Positions 1-6,254 of a DNA stretch of 38,110 nt are shown in pieces (the stretch's first letter is position 1; each line of letters starts with the position of its first letter). Made by a program: the position numbers and the translations under genes. The notes under the pieces are model-generated. The model searched no databases. It was not told the DNA's origin and saw nothing but the letters and a program-made list of their open reading frames with translations. The DNA is from Planococcus sp. A6 (lineage in GTDB: Bacteria; Bacillota; Bacilli; Bacillales_A; Planococcaceae), in NCBI RefSeq assembly GCF_028823615.1, contig NZ_JAPEHT010000016.1, forward strand, positions 1 to 38,110, read 5' to 3'.

Positions 1-707
1 GTTTGACTGGCGTCATTCTTTGGCGGCCCGATTTCTCGCGCATTGACATCAAGCGTCTGCGCTACGTAAAGTTCACTTTGATGCAGATGTACGTTTTTCC
101 ACTGGAGCGCCAAGGCTTCTCCGATACGCAGGCCCGTATAGAAGAGCAGTTCTGTCAGCTCACGATAGTGGTGGAGCGTGAATCGTTCCAGGCGGCTCTC
201 GTACACGCTTTTTCTCATGTAGTTGACCTGCGGCTTCTCGCGCTTGATGGCGGACACAAGAATCGTCGGGTCCTGTCGCAATCCGTAGAATTTCACTGCA
301 TGATTCACTAACACTTTGAAATTGCTGTAGACCGTCCGGGCAGTATTCTTTGACTTGAATTCGTTCTCTACATACTTCTTAAACTCCTCGACCATCTGAA
401 GCGTCAAATCTGCCACTTGGACATGCCCGAACCTGGGCTTGATATGCCGATTATATTCGAGCGTGCGGCGCCTTACGGTTTTAGTGGCGTAAGTCTTATA
501 GGAGATGTTGTGAAGAAATACATCATCGAACGTCACCTTATCGGAGAACGCGCCCTCTACTGCGGCCAGGAACTCAGCTTCAGCTTGTTTGGCTTCTGAC
601 TTCTTCGAAAATCCTCTTTTCAACTTCTGTTTTCTTACCCCGAAAGCGTCTTTGTACCATGTTTTGAAATACCAGGTCTTTCTAGCTTCGTCTTTGTAAA
701 CCGGCAT
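1..707 (-). CDS. int: Tyrosine-type phage integrase (partial, C-terminus off the left edge)
   Basis: Site-specific recombinase expected to insert and excise the prophage at att sites. I translated the open minus frame from ATG at 707 to the edge: 235 residues with no stop. The N-terminus (MPVYKDEARKTWYFKTWY) is the AP2-like arm-binding type. A SAM-like core-binding domain spans about residues 58-145. The catalytic domain begins near 175 and carries the first catalytic arginine in LLFYTGLRIGEALALQW (R194); K230 in GPPKNDASQ could be the beta-hairpin lysine. The H-x-x-R and Tyr motifs lie outside the window. A GGAGGAG ribosome site precedes the ATG. It starts 18 nt after the repressor stop, so the two are probably co-transcribed. 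Confidence 0.93.
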   Translation of the reverse strand, partial: MPVYKDEARKTWYFKTWYKDAFGVRKQKLKRGFSKKSEAKQAEAEFLAAVEGAFSDKVTFDDVFLHNISYKTYATKTVRRRTLEYNRHIKPRFGHVQVADLTLQMVEEFKKYVENEFKSKNTARTVYSNFKVLVNHAVKFYGLRQDPTILVSAIKREKPQVNYMRKSVYESRLERFTLHHYRELTELLFYTGLRIGEALALQWKNVHLHQSELYVAQTLDVNAREIGPPKNDASQ

Positions 708-725
708 GAACAGCTCCTCCTACCC

Positions 726-1349
726 TCATAGGTTTCGCGAATACCTTACGGCCTTTCCGATAATACGTGCCGGATTATCCGACGTCACGACATATGGATC
801 ATACTTGCTGTTATCCGGCACCAGCACCATCATATCGCCTTGTCTCTTTACACGCTTCAGTGTAGCGTCCGTATCGCCGTTCAGCTGGACAGCTGCAATC
901 TCGCCGTTTTCCACTTCACACTGTTCGCGGATCGTGACGATCGCACCGTTCGGGATGGTCGGCTCCATCGAGTCCCCTTTAATCCGGAGTGCGAATAGCT
1001 TGCCTGATGGCAGGCCGTCACCAGACTCCGTGATGTACCCGATAATGTTTTGCTCGGCCACAATCTCAGCGCCAGCCGCGATAACTCCGATAATCGGAAT
1101 CTTGATGGTGTAATCAGCTTCTCCTTTTAAGTTCTCCGGCAGGCCCGGGTTATCCAGACGAGTTAGATCATCGATACCTACATCCAGTGCCTGACAAACG
1201 GCAATTACATTCTCAATCGCTGCTTTCTTTAAATCCCGCTCGATCATCGAACGGATCGTCGTGTATGGAACTCCGCTTTCCCTGGACAGCTGCCGCATGT
1301 TCAGTCCTTTCGATTCCATCCTTTTGAGTAGAAACTCACCCTTTTTCAT
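726..1349 (-). CDS. CI/LexA-type phage repressor (HTH plus S24 peptidase)
   Basis: Maintains lysogeny by binding operators and is expected to self-cleave after RecA activation. The 207 residues hold an XRE helix-turn-helix at about 17-40 (MRQLSRESGVPYTTIRSMIE) and an S24/LexA-like domain from about 85. The Ala-Gly scissile bond is A92-G93 in IAAGAEI, the nucleophile is S127 in KGDSMEPT, and the general base is K165 in ATLKRVKR. All key residues are present, so it should be SOS-inducible. The gene is transcribed leftward from the operator region at 1371-1527 and followed by the integrase. An 18-bp operator just upstream of its start implies autoregulation. Confidence 0.93.
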   Translation of the reverse strand: MKKGEFLLKRMESKGLNMRQLSRESGVPYTTIRSMIERDLKKAAIENVIAVCQALDVGIDDLTRLDNPGLPENLKGEADYTIKIPIIGVIAAGAEIVAEQNIIGYITESGDGLPSGKLFALRIKGDSMEPTIPNGAIVTIREQCEVENGEIAAVQLNGDTDATLKRVKRQGDMMVLVPDNSKYDPYVVTSDNPARIIGKAVRYSRNL

Positions 1350-1370
1350 TTTCGTTACCTTCCTCTCTCA

Positions 1371-1388
1371 GTTACGACACTTCGTAAC
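1371..1388. promoter_or_regulatory. Operator O1 (perfect 7-4-7 palindrome)
   Basis: GTTACGA-CACT-TCGTAAC is a perfect palindrome with a 4-base centre. It sits just downstream of the leftward repressor promoter's -10, near its expected start site, so binding should repress the repressor gene itself. The same motif recurs at 1436, 1477 and 1510. Assignment to this repressor is inference from position. Confidence 0.75.
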
Positions 1389-1397
1389 GCTTCCTAT

Positions 1398-1427
1398 ATA
1401 GTATCACCGTTTTCAGTCCAGCCGCAA
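1398..1427 (-). promoter_or_regulatory. Leftward repressor/integrase promoter
   Basis: Read on the minus strand there is TTGCGG (1422-1427), an 18-base spacer and TACTAT (1398-1403) preceded by TGA, which gives an extended -10. The -35 is weak. O1 lies at the expected start site and O2 just upstream of the -35, the usual layout of an autoregulated maintenance promoter. Confidence 0.5.
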
Positions 1428-1435
1428 TAAATTAC

Positions 1436-1453
1436 ATTACGATTTTCCGTAAT
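1436..1453. promoter_or_regulatory. Operator O2 (one mismatch)
   Basis: ATTACGA-TTTT-CCGTAAT has the same 7-4-7 geometry as O1 and O4, with one mismatched arm position and a different centre. It lies between the two divergent promoters, upstream of both -35 elements. Confidence 0.6.
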
Positions 1454-1469
1454 TATTTTGGTTTTTCCG

Positions 1470-1498
1470 TTGACAAGTTACGACACCTCGTATAATAT
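1470..1498 (+). promoter_or_regulatory. Rightward early promoter
   Basis: TTGACA at 1470-1475 is a perfect -35. TATAAT at 1491-1496 gives a 15-base spacer, or TAATAT at 1493-1498 gives 17. Operator O3 fills the spacer and overlaps the -10, and O4 lies just downstream, so repressor binding would shut it off. It drives the Cro-like gene and the early operon. Confidence 0.75.
1477..1494. promoter_or_regulatory. Operator O3 inside the early promoter
   Basis: GTTACGA-CACC-TCGTATA matches the operator consensus except for two positions in the right arm, where it doubles as the -10 element. It occupies the spacer between -35 and -10. Confidence 0.65.
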
Positions 1499-1509
1499 GG
1501 GTTTTAAGC

Positions 1510-1527
1510 GTTACGACACATCGTAAC
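1510..1527. promoter_or_regulatory. Operator O4 (perfect palindrome)
   Basis: GTTACGA-CACA-TCGTAAC is a perfect 7-4-7 palindrome located just downstream of the early promoter start and 23 bases before the Cro-like start codon. Confidence 0.75.
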
Positions 1528-1550
1528 CGAATCGGCGGGAGGTGATGAAC

Positions 1551-1763
1551 ATGTACAAAAACTTAGAAGCGGAAATGGCTCGCATCGGACTTTCCAAGAA
1601 GGATCTCGCGGAGAAAATCCAAATGCCGTACGTGACGCTTGCAGATAAGATGGCTGGCCGTTCTCGGTTCTGGTATGAGGAAGCCGTGCAGATCCGCGAT
1701 GCAGCGTTTCCGGACTTCAAGGTTGAGTATCTATTTCAGGCGTCGGAAAAGATGATGGCGTGA
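1551..1763 (+). CDS. Cro-like XRE-family regulator
   Basis: First gene of the rightward operon, 70 residues: MYKNLEAEMARIGLSKKDLA. It is one HTH unit (about residues 7-30, IGLSKKDLAEKIQMPYVTLA) with short flanks, the usual size of a Cro-type or antirepressor-like regulator. I chose ATG 1551 because GGAGG at 1538-1542 sits 8 bases upstream; the GTG at 1542 and ATG at 1545 overlap that site. Position opposite the repressor across shared operators suggests it competes for those operators to commit to the lytic cycle. Operator binding is inferred. Confidence 0.82.
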   Translation: MYKNLEAEMARIGLSKKDLAEKIQMPYVTLADKMAGRSRFWYEEAVQIRDAAFPDFKVEYLFQASEKMMA

Positions 1764-1779
1764 GAAAGGGGGGAGAGTA

Positions 1780-1971
1780 GTGAAGAATTTTTATACGGCC
1801 GACGAGGTCAAGGAAATGCTTGGCCTCGGCACCATAAGAACAGCTCACTTGCGCATCCAGTCGATGAATGAGGAGCTGCAGGCGAAGGGCTTCTGGATCG
1901 AGCGCGGCAAGGTTCCGGTTTCATTCTTTCATGAGAAGTATCCCTATCTCAAGGTGGTGGAGAAAGCATGA
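1780..1971 (+). CDS. Small DNA-binding protein, excisionase/MerR-like fold
   Basis: 63 residues (MKNFYTADEVKEMLGLGTIRTAHLRIQSMN). The FYTADEVKEMLGL start resembles winged-HTH excisionase and helix-turn-helix proteins that begin with 'ytakEvaelLgv'. It starts with GTG at 1780 after a GGGGGGAG ribosome site. The stop overlaps the next start as ATGA. Possible roles are excision directionality or early gene regulation; the sequence does not decide between them. Confidence 0.65.
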   Translation: MKNFYTADEVKEMLGLGTIRTAHLRIQSMNEELQAKGFWIERGKVPVSFFHEKYPYLKVVEKA

Positions 1972-2066
1972 ATGAACAAAACATCATTTGCTTCTTGATT
2001 CTCGGCACGATCATCGCTGGATTCATCGGCACAGTCATTGGCGCACACCTCTACAAAGAGGATTAA
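1968..2066 (+). CDS. Small single-pass membrane protein
   Basis: 32 residues: MNEQNIICFLILGTIIAGFI followed by GTVIGAHLYKED. Residues 6-26 form one hydrophobic helix containing GxxxG-like glycines, with a charged tail. It is translationally coupled to the preceding gene by ATGA overlap. Function is unknown. Coding status rests on overlap, composition and the strong transmembrane pattern. Confidence 0.55.
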   Translation: MNEQNIICFLILGTIIAGFIGTVIGAHLYKED

Positions 2067-2131
2067 TTTTTTGCCAGTCAACTGTAAATATTTTCTTAAC
2101 CAGTTTTTAACCTTGGAAGGGAGTGGGAAGG

Positions 2132-2242
2132 ATGGAAGTTCTGAAAAATGCTTGGGAAGAATCCCCAGAGTTTTTGAAGATCGCACTAATCTCCGCAGCT
2201 AATATCCTATTCGGTTTAGGTCTCTGGACGATGTACCTTTAA
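2132..2242 (+). CDS. Small membrane-associated protein
   Basis: 36 residues (MEVLKNAWEESPEFLKIALI and SAANILFGLGLWTMYL). An amphipathic, acidic N-terminal third leads into a hydrophobic segment at about 15-35. GGGAAGG lies just before the ATG. Not recognised. It is the second tiny hydrophobic gene in a row in this early operon. Confidence 0.5.
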   Translation: MEVLKNAWEESPEFLKIALISAANILFGLGLWTMYL

Positions 2243-2279
2243 TTTTTTACCTCTATTAGGAAATAATTGACTGAAAGAG

Positions 2280-2348
2280 GTGCCAGTACGAACGGCCAGC
2301 AAGAAAGGTTTTCCAGTTGGTTGGGAAGGAGGTACAGACCATGAATGA
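2280..2348 (+). CDS. Possible 22-residue basic peptide (weak)
   Basis: GTG at 2280 preceded by GAAAGAG opens a 22-codon frame (VPVRTASKKGFPVGWEGGTD) that overlaps the next start codon by 8 bases. It could be a real micro-ORF or a leader coupling translation to the 46-residue gene. Nothing beyond the ribosome site and overlap supports it. Confidence 0.2.
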   Translation: MPVRTASKKGFPVGWEGGTDHE

Positions 2349-2481
2349 ACAAATCATCGAGCAAGCAGCTGATGTCGTCGCAGAAATGCTGAAACGTAAC
2401 GAACAGACAGACTTTCTCGCTATCAGCCGCGAACAGCTTCTGGCACTCGGTATTTTGGTACACGCAGCACAAGCTGAATAA
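2341..2481 (+). CDS. Small helical hypothetical protein
   Basis: 46 residues starting MNEQIIEQAADVVAEMLKRN, with a predominantly helical, amphipathic composition. The start is fixed by GGAAGGAGG 8-10 bases upstream of ATG 2341. Not recognised. It is soluble by composition and lies between two small early genes. Confidence 0.55.
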   Translation: MNEQIIEQAADVVAEMLKRNEQTDFLAISREQLLALGILVHAAQAE

Positions 2482-2511
2482 CAGAATAGGCACTGAGAGG
2501 AGGTGAGTACG

Positions 2512-2736
2512 ATGGAGCATCCGGATATTACACGCACGCTGAAGACCGGCTATCCGATTCAGGATGAACGTGAACAAGCGGTATCGGATTTCCCGATAGA
2601 AGATCACTTCGGTTCGGAGATTCGTGAAGGCGATAAGTATTTCGAAGATGGCGCCGGACGAGTTGTCCTGGAGAGCAACGCAGAAGATTATCTGATTGAA
2701 GTCATCGGTGTTAACTACCGAGACGCAATCAACTAG
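2512..2736 (+). CDS. YqaI-like phage protein
   Basis: 74 residues from ATG 2512, with GAGAGGAGG at 2495-2503; a GTG at 2503 overlaps the ribosome site and is less likely. The pattern HPDI...GYPI...D.FG.EI..GDKYFEDGAGRVVLESN.EDYLIE resembles the YqaI family of the B. subtilis skin element, where a 'G-D.Y...dG.vil.eNle.YL' core recurs. No biochemical role is established for the family. It stands in the expected early region, soon after the Cro-like gene. Confidence 0.6.
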   Translation: MEHPDITRTLKTGYPIQDEREQAVSDFPIEDHFGSEIREGDKYFEDGAGRVVLESNAEDYLIEVIGVNYRDAIN

Positions 2737-2751
2737 AGAGGGGGAAAGAAG

Positions 2752-3000
2752 ATGAGATGGTATGTAGTGAGATTCGAATCAGAAGATGCAAGATACTCTG
2801 ATGACGAGATTAAAACATTCAGCAATGAAACTTCAGCATTACAATTTGCCGCGGATCAGATGGCCGACCCTGATGGGAAAGTCAAAAGCATCATTTCCTT
2901 GAATTATAACTATGGTGAAACTCCTTCAGTGACTGGTTATCAGATTGAAGTCAAAAACGGCAAATTCGCTCTAGTCGCAATACCTGAAGAAGGCAAATAA
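2752..3000 (+). CDS. Hypothetical protein
   Basis: 82 residues (MRWYVVRFESEDARYSDDEI...). Alternating beta strands and one helix suggest a small soluble alpha/beta protein; there are no transmembrane segments. AGAGGGGGAAAG precedes ATG 2752. Codon choice is more AT-rich than the nuclease and polymerase genes downstream. A hairpin and possible terminator follow the stop codon immediately. Not recognised. Confidence 0.6.
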   Translation: MRWYVVRFESEDARYSDDEIKTFSNETSALQFAADQMADPDGKVKSIISLNYNYGETPSVTGYQIEVKNGKFALVAIPEEGK

Positions 3001-3030
3001 AAAACGACCGTTTGCAGACGGCCGCTTGAA
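3001..3030 (-). terminator. Hairpin with minus-strand U-tract
   Basis: Arms 3002-3011 and 3018-3027 with a 6-base loop. Only minus-strand RNA gives G-U pairs at the two imperfect positions and a run of seven U after the stem. It would end leftward (antisense) transcription. On the plus strand it is only a hairpin after a stop codon. Confidence 0.35.
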
Positions 3031-3053
3031 AAAACTTAGATTACGGATATTTT
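3026..3053 (+). promoter_or_regulatory. Possible secondary early promoter
   Basis: TTGAAA (3026-3031), a 16-base spacer and TATTTT (3048-3053), 25 bases before the next start codon. It would give the replication genes an extra start after the hairpin. Only sequence similarity supports it. Confidence 0.3.
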
Positions 3054-3077
3054 ACCACAGAAAGGACGGAATAGCAC

Positions 3078-3578
3078 ATGAATATCACAGTAACGATCGA
3101 GGCTCCTGAGCTAGTCGGAGCATTAAATAACTTGGCAAACGCATTCGGCAACGCAAACCCACTGGAGGGCGTGCAGATCAACAAGCCGCTGGGAACGCAA
3201 GTACCTGAAGAAACGCCAGCTCCGAAGAAAGAAACACCAAAACCGGAGAAGAAAGCACCGGCTAAGCCAAAAGCAGAACCGAAGCCGGAACCAACTCCTG
3301 AACCTGAACCTGAACCTGAACCTGAACCTGAACCTGAACCTGAACCTGAACCGGAGACAGTCGAACCCGAGCCGGAGTCAACGGAAGAGCCTGAAAGCAC
3401 TCCGAGCATCTCGCTCGATACGCTCACCACCAAGACACGAAAGTTCGTGCAAGGCAATCCGGAGAACCGCAAGAAGCTAAAAGGCTTCCTGGAAGAGATG
3501 GGCGTGCCGAAGATTTCGGAACTGCCGCCGGCTGAGTACGGGGCTGCCATCCACTTCATGGAGACGAACGGCGAATGA
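3078..3578 (+). CDS. Pro-Glu-repeat protein preceding the nuclease
   Basis: 166 residues. The N-terminus (MNITVTIEAPELVGALNNLA) is a short folded segment seen at the head of several Bacillales phage replication operons. It is followed by a K/P/E-rich linker containing ten consecutive Pro-Glu dipeptides (residues about 74-93). A helical C-terminal domain follows from about 115 (LDTLTTKTRKFVQGNPENRK). Two folded ends joined by a stiff acidic rod suggest a tethering or adaptor role, perhaps for the nuclease or SSB; this is inference. The stop overlaps the DUF2800 start (ATGA). Confidence 0.7.
   Translation: MNITVTIEAPELVGALNNLANAFGNANPLEGVQINKPLGTQVPEETPAPKKETPKPEKKAPAKPKAEPKPEPTPEPEPEPEPEPEPEPEPEPETVEPEPESTEEPESTPSISLDTLTTKTRKFVQGNPENRKKLKGFLEEMGVPKISELPPAEYGAAIHFMETNGE
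3297..3350 (+). repeat. CCTGAA hexanucleotide repeat, nine perfect copies
   Basis: Nine uninterrupted CCTGAA units, each encoding Pro-Glu, followed by one CCGGAG variant. The unit is a multiple of three, so copy-number change by slippage would alter linker length without shifting frame. Confidence 0.95.
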
Positions 3579-4738
3579 CGGGCCATGCAGCAAGAGCGCA
3601 CGCCGTTCTCTCTGCGAGTGGATCCAGTCGCTGGTTAGTCTGCACGAAATCCGCAAGCATGGAACGCGGCATACAGGACCGCACCTCAACGTTCGCTGAA
3701 GAAGGCACGTTCGCACATGAACTGTCCGAGCTGTACTTCGCTCAAATGTACCAGGGCATGACGAAGCGCACCTTCAACAGCAAGCTCAAGAAGATGAAGG
3801 AAAACGAATACTACTCAGAAGAACTACTCGGGTACGTTGAAGAGTATGTCGACCTGGTAGCGGAACGCATCAACGGGGCAAAAGCCCGTGATGAGAACGC
3901 CGACTGGATGTTTGAAGAACGGCTCGACCTCTCCGATTATGTGCCAGGCTCGTTCGGTACGGGAGATGTGGTGTTTTACGCAGACGGTGTCGTTGAAATC
4001 ATCGATTTGAAGTTTGGAAAAGGCATTGAAGTCAGCGCAGAAAACAACTCACAGCTTCGGCTGTACGGTCTCGGCGCTCTCGCCATCTTCGACATGATCG
4101 AGGACGTGAGAGAAGTCAGCATGACGATCATCCAGCCGAGACTCGATAACATCTCCACAGAAGTGCTATCCGCTGATGAGCTTCGGAAGTGGGGCACAGA
4201 ATACGTAAAGCCAAGAGCTGAGATGGCGTGGAAAGGCGAGGGCGAGTTCGTGCCTGGTGAACACTGCCGGTTCTGCAAAATCAAAGCGACCTGTAAGGCA
4301 CGAGCTGATAAGCAGCTGAACATGCCAAACAAGCTGAAAGACCCGAACCTTCTAACTCCGGCAGAGATTGCCGACATCCTCTTCCAAGCCGATGAGCTGA
4401 AGAAGTGGGCCGGCGATGTGCAAGACTTCGCACTGGAGAAAGCGCAGAACGGAGTGGAGTTCGAAGGATTCAAGGTGGTCGAGGGAAGAAGCACCCGGAA
4501 ATATGCGGATGAAGATAAAGCGTTCGACATGCTGAAAGGCGCATACAAGCCGGAAGTGCTGCTGGAGACGAAACTGCTGTCTATCTCGAAACTGGAGAAG
4601 GTCATTGGCAAGAAGACGCTCACCGATAAGCTTGGCGAGTTGATCATCAAGCCACCAGGCAAACCGACACTGGTTCCTGAATCGGACAAAAGACCGGCGA
4701 TGGGTGCGGAATCAGATTTTGATGTAATTACAGAATAG
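3575..4738 (+). CDS. DUF2800 family RecB-like exonuclease
   Basis: 387 residues. Probable PD-(D/E)XK nuclease with an iron-sulfur cluster, related to AddB/Cas4/RecB nucleases, used in phage recombination or replication. The DUF2800 signature is clear: N-terminal RWLVC (C23), FGTGDVVFYADG then EIIDLKFGKG (D144, K146 catalytic), QLRLYGLGAL, and the C-terminal cluster HCRFCKIKATC (C231, C234, C240). C23 plus these three would bind 4Fe-4S as in AddB. ATG 3575 overlaps the previous stop. The DUF2815 SSB two genes downstream is its usual partner, resembling an exonuclease/annealing pair. Function follows from fold; no substrate is shown. Confidence 0.85.
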   Translation: MTGHAARAHAVLSASGSSRWLVCTKSASMERGIQDRTSTFAEEGTFAHELSELYFAQMYQGMTKRTFNSKLKKMKENEYYSEELLGYVEEYVDLVAERINGAKARDENADWMFEERLDLSDYVPGSFGTGDVVFYADGVVEIIDLKFGKGIEVSAENNSQLRLYGLGALAIFDMIEDVREVSMTIIQPRLDNISTEVLSADELRKWGTEYVKPRAEMAWKGEGEFVPGEHCRFCKIKATCKARADKQLNMPNKLKDPNLLTPAEIADILFQADELKKWAGDVQDFALEKAQNGVEFEGFKVVEGRSTRKYADEDKAFDMLKGAYKPEVLLETKLLSISKLEKVIGKKTLTDKLGELIIKPPGKPTLVPESDKRPAMGAESDFDVITE

Positions 4739-4749
4739 GAGGTACCGGA

Positions 4750-5070
4750 ATGGCCGAGAAACCGGAAATGGTTAAAGTTGAATCTTGGATTCTGTACTTA
4801 GGCGATTATGATACCGAAGAACCTGCATTCTACTATAACCCGAGTACCGATGCTTTCGATAGAAAGTTTACAACTGTATGTGCTTTTCACAGTGAGAGAG
4901 AAGCAAAAGTAAAAGAACTTGATTTGAATTTAGAAGGCTTGCAGATTGCAAAAGGCACATTCGATTTTCCAAGAGAAGCTTTAATCGAAATAGTCACGCA
5001 AGTTTTTGAAGAATCTGGATTGATTGAAGGTAACGAAACCAAAAAACTAAAAACGAAAAGAGGAAATTAA
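4750..5070 (+). CDS. Hypothetical protein inserted between nuclease and SSB
   Basis: 106 residues (MAEKPEMVKVESWILYLGDY...). Predicted soluble and acidic, with a Lys-rich C-terminal tail. ATAGGAGGT precedes ATG 4750. It is markedly more AT-rich than the DUF2800 and DUF2815 genes on either side (many AAA, TTT and GAT codons), which suggests it was acquired separately between two functionally paired genes. Not recognised. Confidence 0.65.
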   Translation: MAEKPEMVKVESWILYLGDYDTEEPAFYYNPSTDAFDRKFTTVCAFHSEREAKVKELDLNLEGLQIAKGTFDFPREALIEIVTQVFEESGLIEGNETKKLKTKRGN

Positions 5071-5072
5071 TC

Positions 5073-5627
5073 ATGGCAATCAAAGCGAAACGTAAAGGCA
5101 CACTAGTAATCACCGGCGAGGTACGCGCATCATACGCAAACATCTGGGAGCCGAAGTCGATTAATGGCAGCGACCCGAAATTCTCCATCAGCTTGTTGAT
5201 TCCGAAAGATGACACGGACACGATTCAAGCCATCGAGGAAGCCATCGCACAAGCGAAAGAGGACCACAAGGGCAAATGGAACGGCAAGGTTCCGGCCAAC
5301 TTGAAAACGCCGCTGCGTGACGGTGACGAAGAGCGCGAAGACGACCCGTCATACGAGAACTGCTATTTCATCAATGCAAACTCGACGACTGCGCCGCAGA
5401 TCGTGGATGCGTACAAGAACAAGCTGACGGACTCGACGGCTGTTTACTCCGGCTGCTACATCCGTGCCAGCATCAACTTCTACGGCTTCAACACGAACGG
5501 CAACAAAGGCATCGCCGCAGGACTCGGAAACATTCAGAAGGTGCGCGACGGAGAAATGCTTGCCGGCGGAACAACGGCCGCTGATGACTTCGACGAGTTG
5601 GACATGGACGATGATGACATCATCTAA
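5073..5627 (+). CDS. DUF2815 single-stranded DNA-binding protein
   Basis: 184 residues. Binds ssDNA during phage replication or recombination. It matches the DUF2815/Enc34-like ssDNA-binding pattern: N-terminal GTLVITGEVRASYANIWEPK, FSISLLIPKDD, AIEEAIAQAKEDHKGKW, GCYIRASINFYGF and a final GLGNIQKVRDGE. It ends in an acidic tail (DDFDELDMDDDDII), typical of SSBs that recruit partners. It begins two bases after the previous stop. A strong terminator follows at 5637. Confidence 0.85.
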   Translation: MAIKAKRKGTLVITGEVRASYANIWEPKSINGSDPKFSISLLIPKDDTDTIQAIEEAIAQAKEDHKGKWNGKVPANLKTPLRDGDEEREDDPSYENCYFINANSTTAPQIVDAYKNKLTDSTAVYSGCYIRASINFYGFNTNGNKGIAAGLGNIQKVRDGEMLAGGTTAADDFDELDMDDDDII

Positions 5628-5636
5628 GAACTGAAC

Positions 5637-5664
5637 AGGGGGCAGAAATGCTCCCTCTTTTTTA
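5637..5664 (+). terminator. Rho-independent terminator after SSB
   Basis: Stem AGGGGGCA/TGCTCCCT (one G-T pair) closes a GAAA tetraloop (5637-5656), followed by CTTTTTT. It lies inside the early operon, ahead of the HNH gene, so polymerase expression needs read-through, antitermination or another promoter. Confidence 0.75.
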
Positions 5665-5726
5665 TAACTATAAGCTGTCAGATTTAAACAGAAAAAGGGG
5701 CTGCTGTCCTGTAAGGGAGTGAGAAA

Positions 5727-6254
5727 ATGGAAAACGAAATTTGGAAAGACATTCCCGACCACTCGGGATACCAAGTGAGCAATAAAGGAAACGTCCGAAG
5801 CGTTGACCGTTACAAGGATGTCTACACAAGAGGAAAGCTTCAGCGCAGACTTTACCGAGGCAGGCTGTTAAAACCTGCTGCGTATTGCAAGACTGGCCAT
5901 CTGTCACTGCCATTAGGCAGAGGGTGCAATGGTATACCCGTTCATCAGTTAGTCTTATCGGCTTTCGAAGGTCCTTGCCCAGAAGGCATGGAAGTGCTGC
6001 ATAAAAACGGAATATCGACCGACAACCGATTCGAAAACCTCCGGTACGGATCGAGAACCGAGAATATCCTAGACACCTACACTGATGGCGGATCTTGGCG
6101 AAAGCTCACTACTAATGAAGTTCATCAGATCCGGGATTTAAGAGCGTTTGGATTCCGGCTTACAGAAATAGCAGAGTGGTACTCAATTTCAGCTGCTACA
6201 GTTTCAAGCATCTACCTAAGGAGGTCGTTCTCATGGTTACCTACCTCTCCATAG
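5727..6254 (+). CDS. NUMOD4/HNH homing endonuclease
   Basis: 175 residues. NUMOD4 DNA-binding motif at about 5-27 (EIWKDIPDHSGYQVSNKGNV). HNH core around residues 72-112 (VHQLVLSAFEG...MEVLHKNGISTDNRFENL) with the expected His, Asn/Asp and Asn positions. A C-terminal helix-turn-helix follows (EVHQIRDLRAFGFRLTEIAE...). A free-standing mobile endonuclease probably targeting the neighbouring gene in uninfected genomes. It sits between SSB and polymerase, after a terminator. Its last seven codons lie over the polymerase ribosome site and start, so the 3' end was set by the polymerase leader. Confidence 0.85.
   Translation: MENEIWKDIPDHSGYQVSNKGNVRSVDRYKDVYTRGKLQRRLYRGRLLKPAAYCKTGHLSLPLGRGCNGIPVHQLVLSAFEGPCPEGMEVLHKNGISTDNRFENLRYGSRTENILDTYTDGGSWRKLTTNEVHQIRDLRAFGFRLTEIAEWYSISAATVSSIYLRRSFSWLPTSP

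Noticed and set aside
706-1113. Plus-strand frame opposite the repressor
   Set aside because: Shadow of the repressor gene, which has full domain support; no ribosome site.
3297-3350. CCTGAA repeats as a CRISPR or iteron array
   Set aside because: A 6-base tandem unit without spacers, in frame within a coding region; a simple microsatellite.
3041-3601. Long minus-strand frame with Ser-Gly repeats ending near the minus-oriented hairpin at 3001
   Set aside because: It is the antisense of the Pro-Glu repeat gene; the repeat alone keeps it open. No ribosome site or family resemblance. The hairpin position is probably coincidental.
6176-6232. Upstream extension of the DNA polymerase
   Set aside because: The in-frame extension lies in the HNH gene and lacks a ribosome site; ATG 6233 has AAGGAGG at ideal spacing and the family N-terminus.
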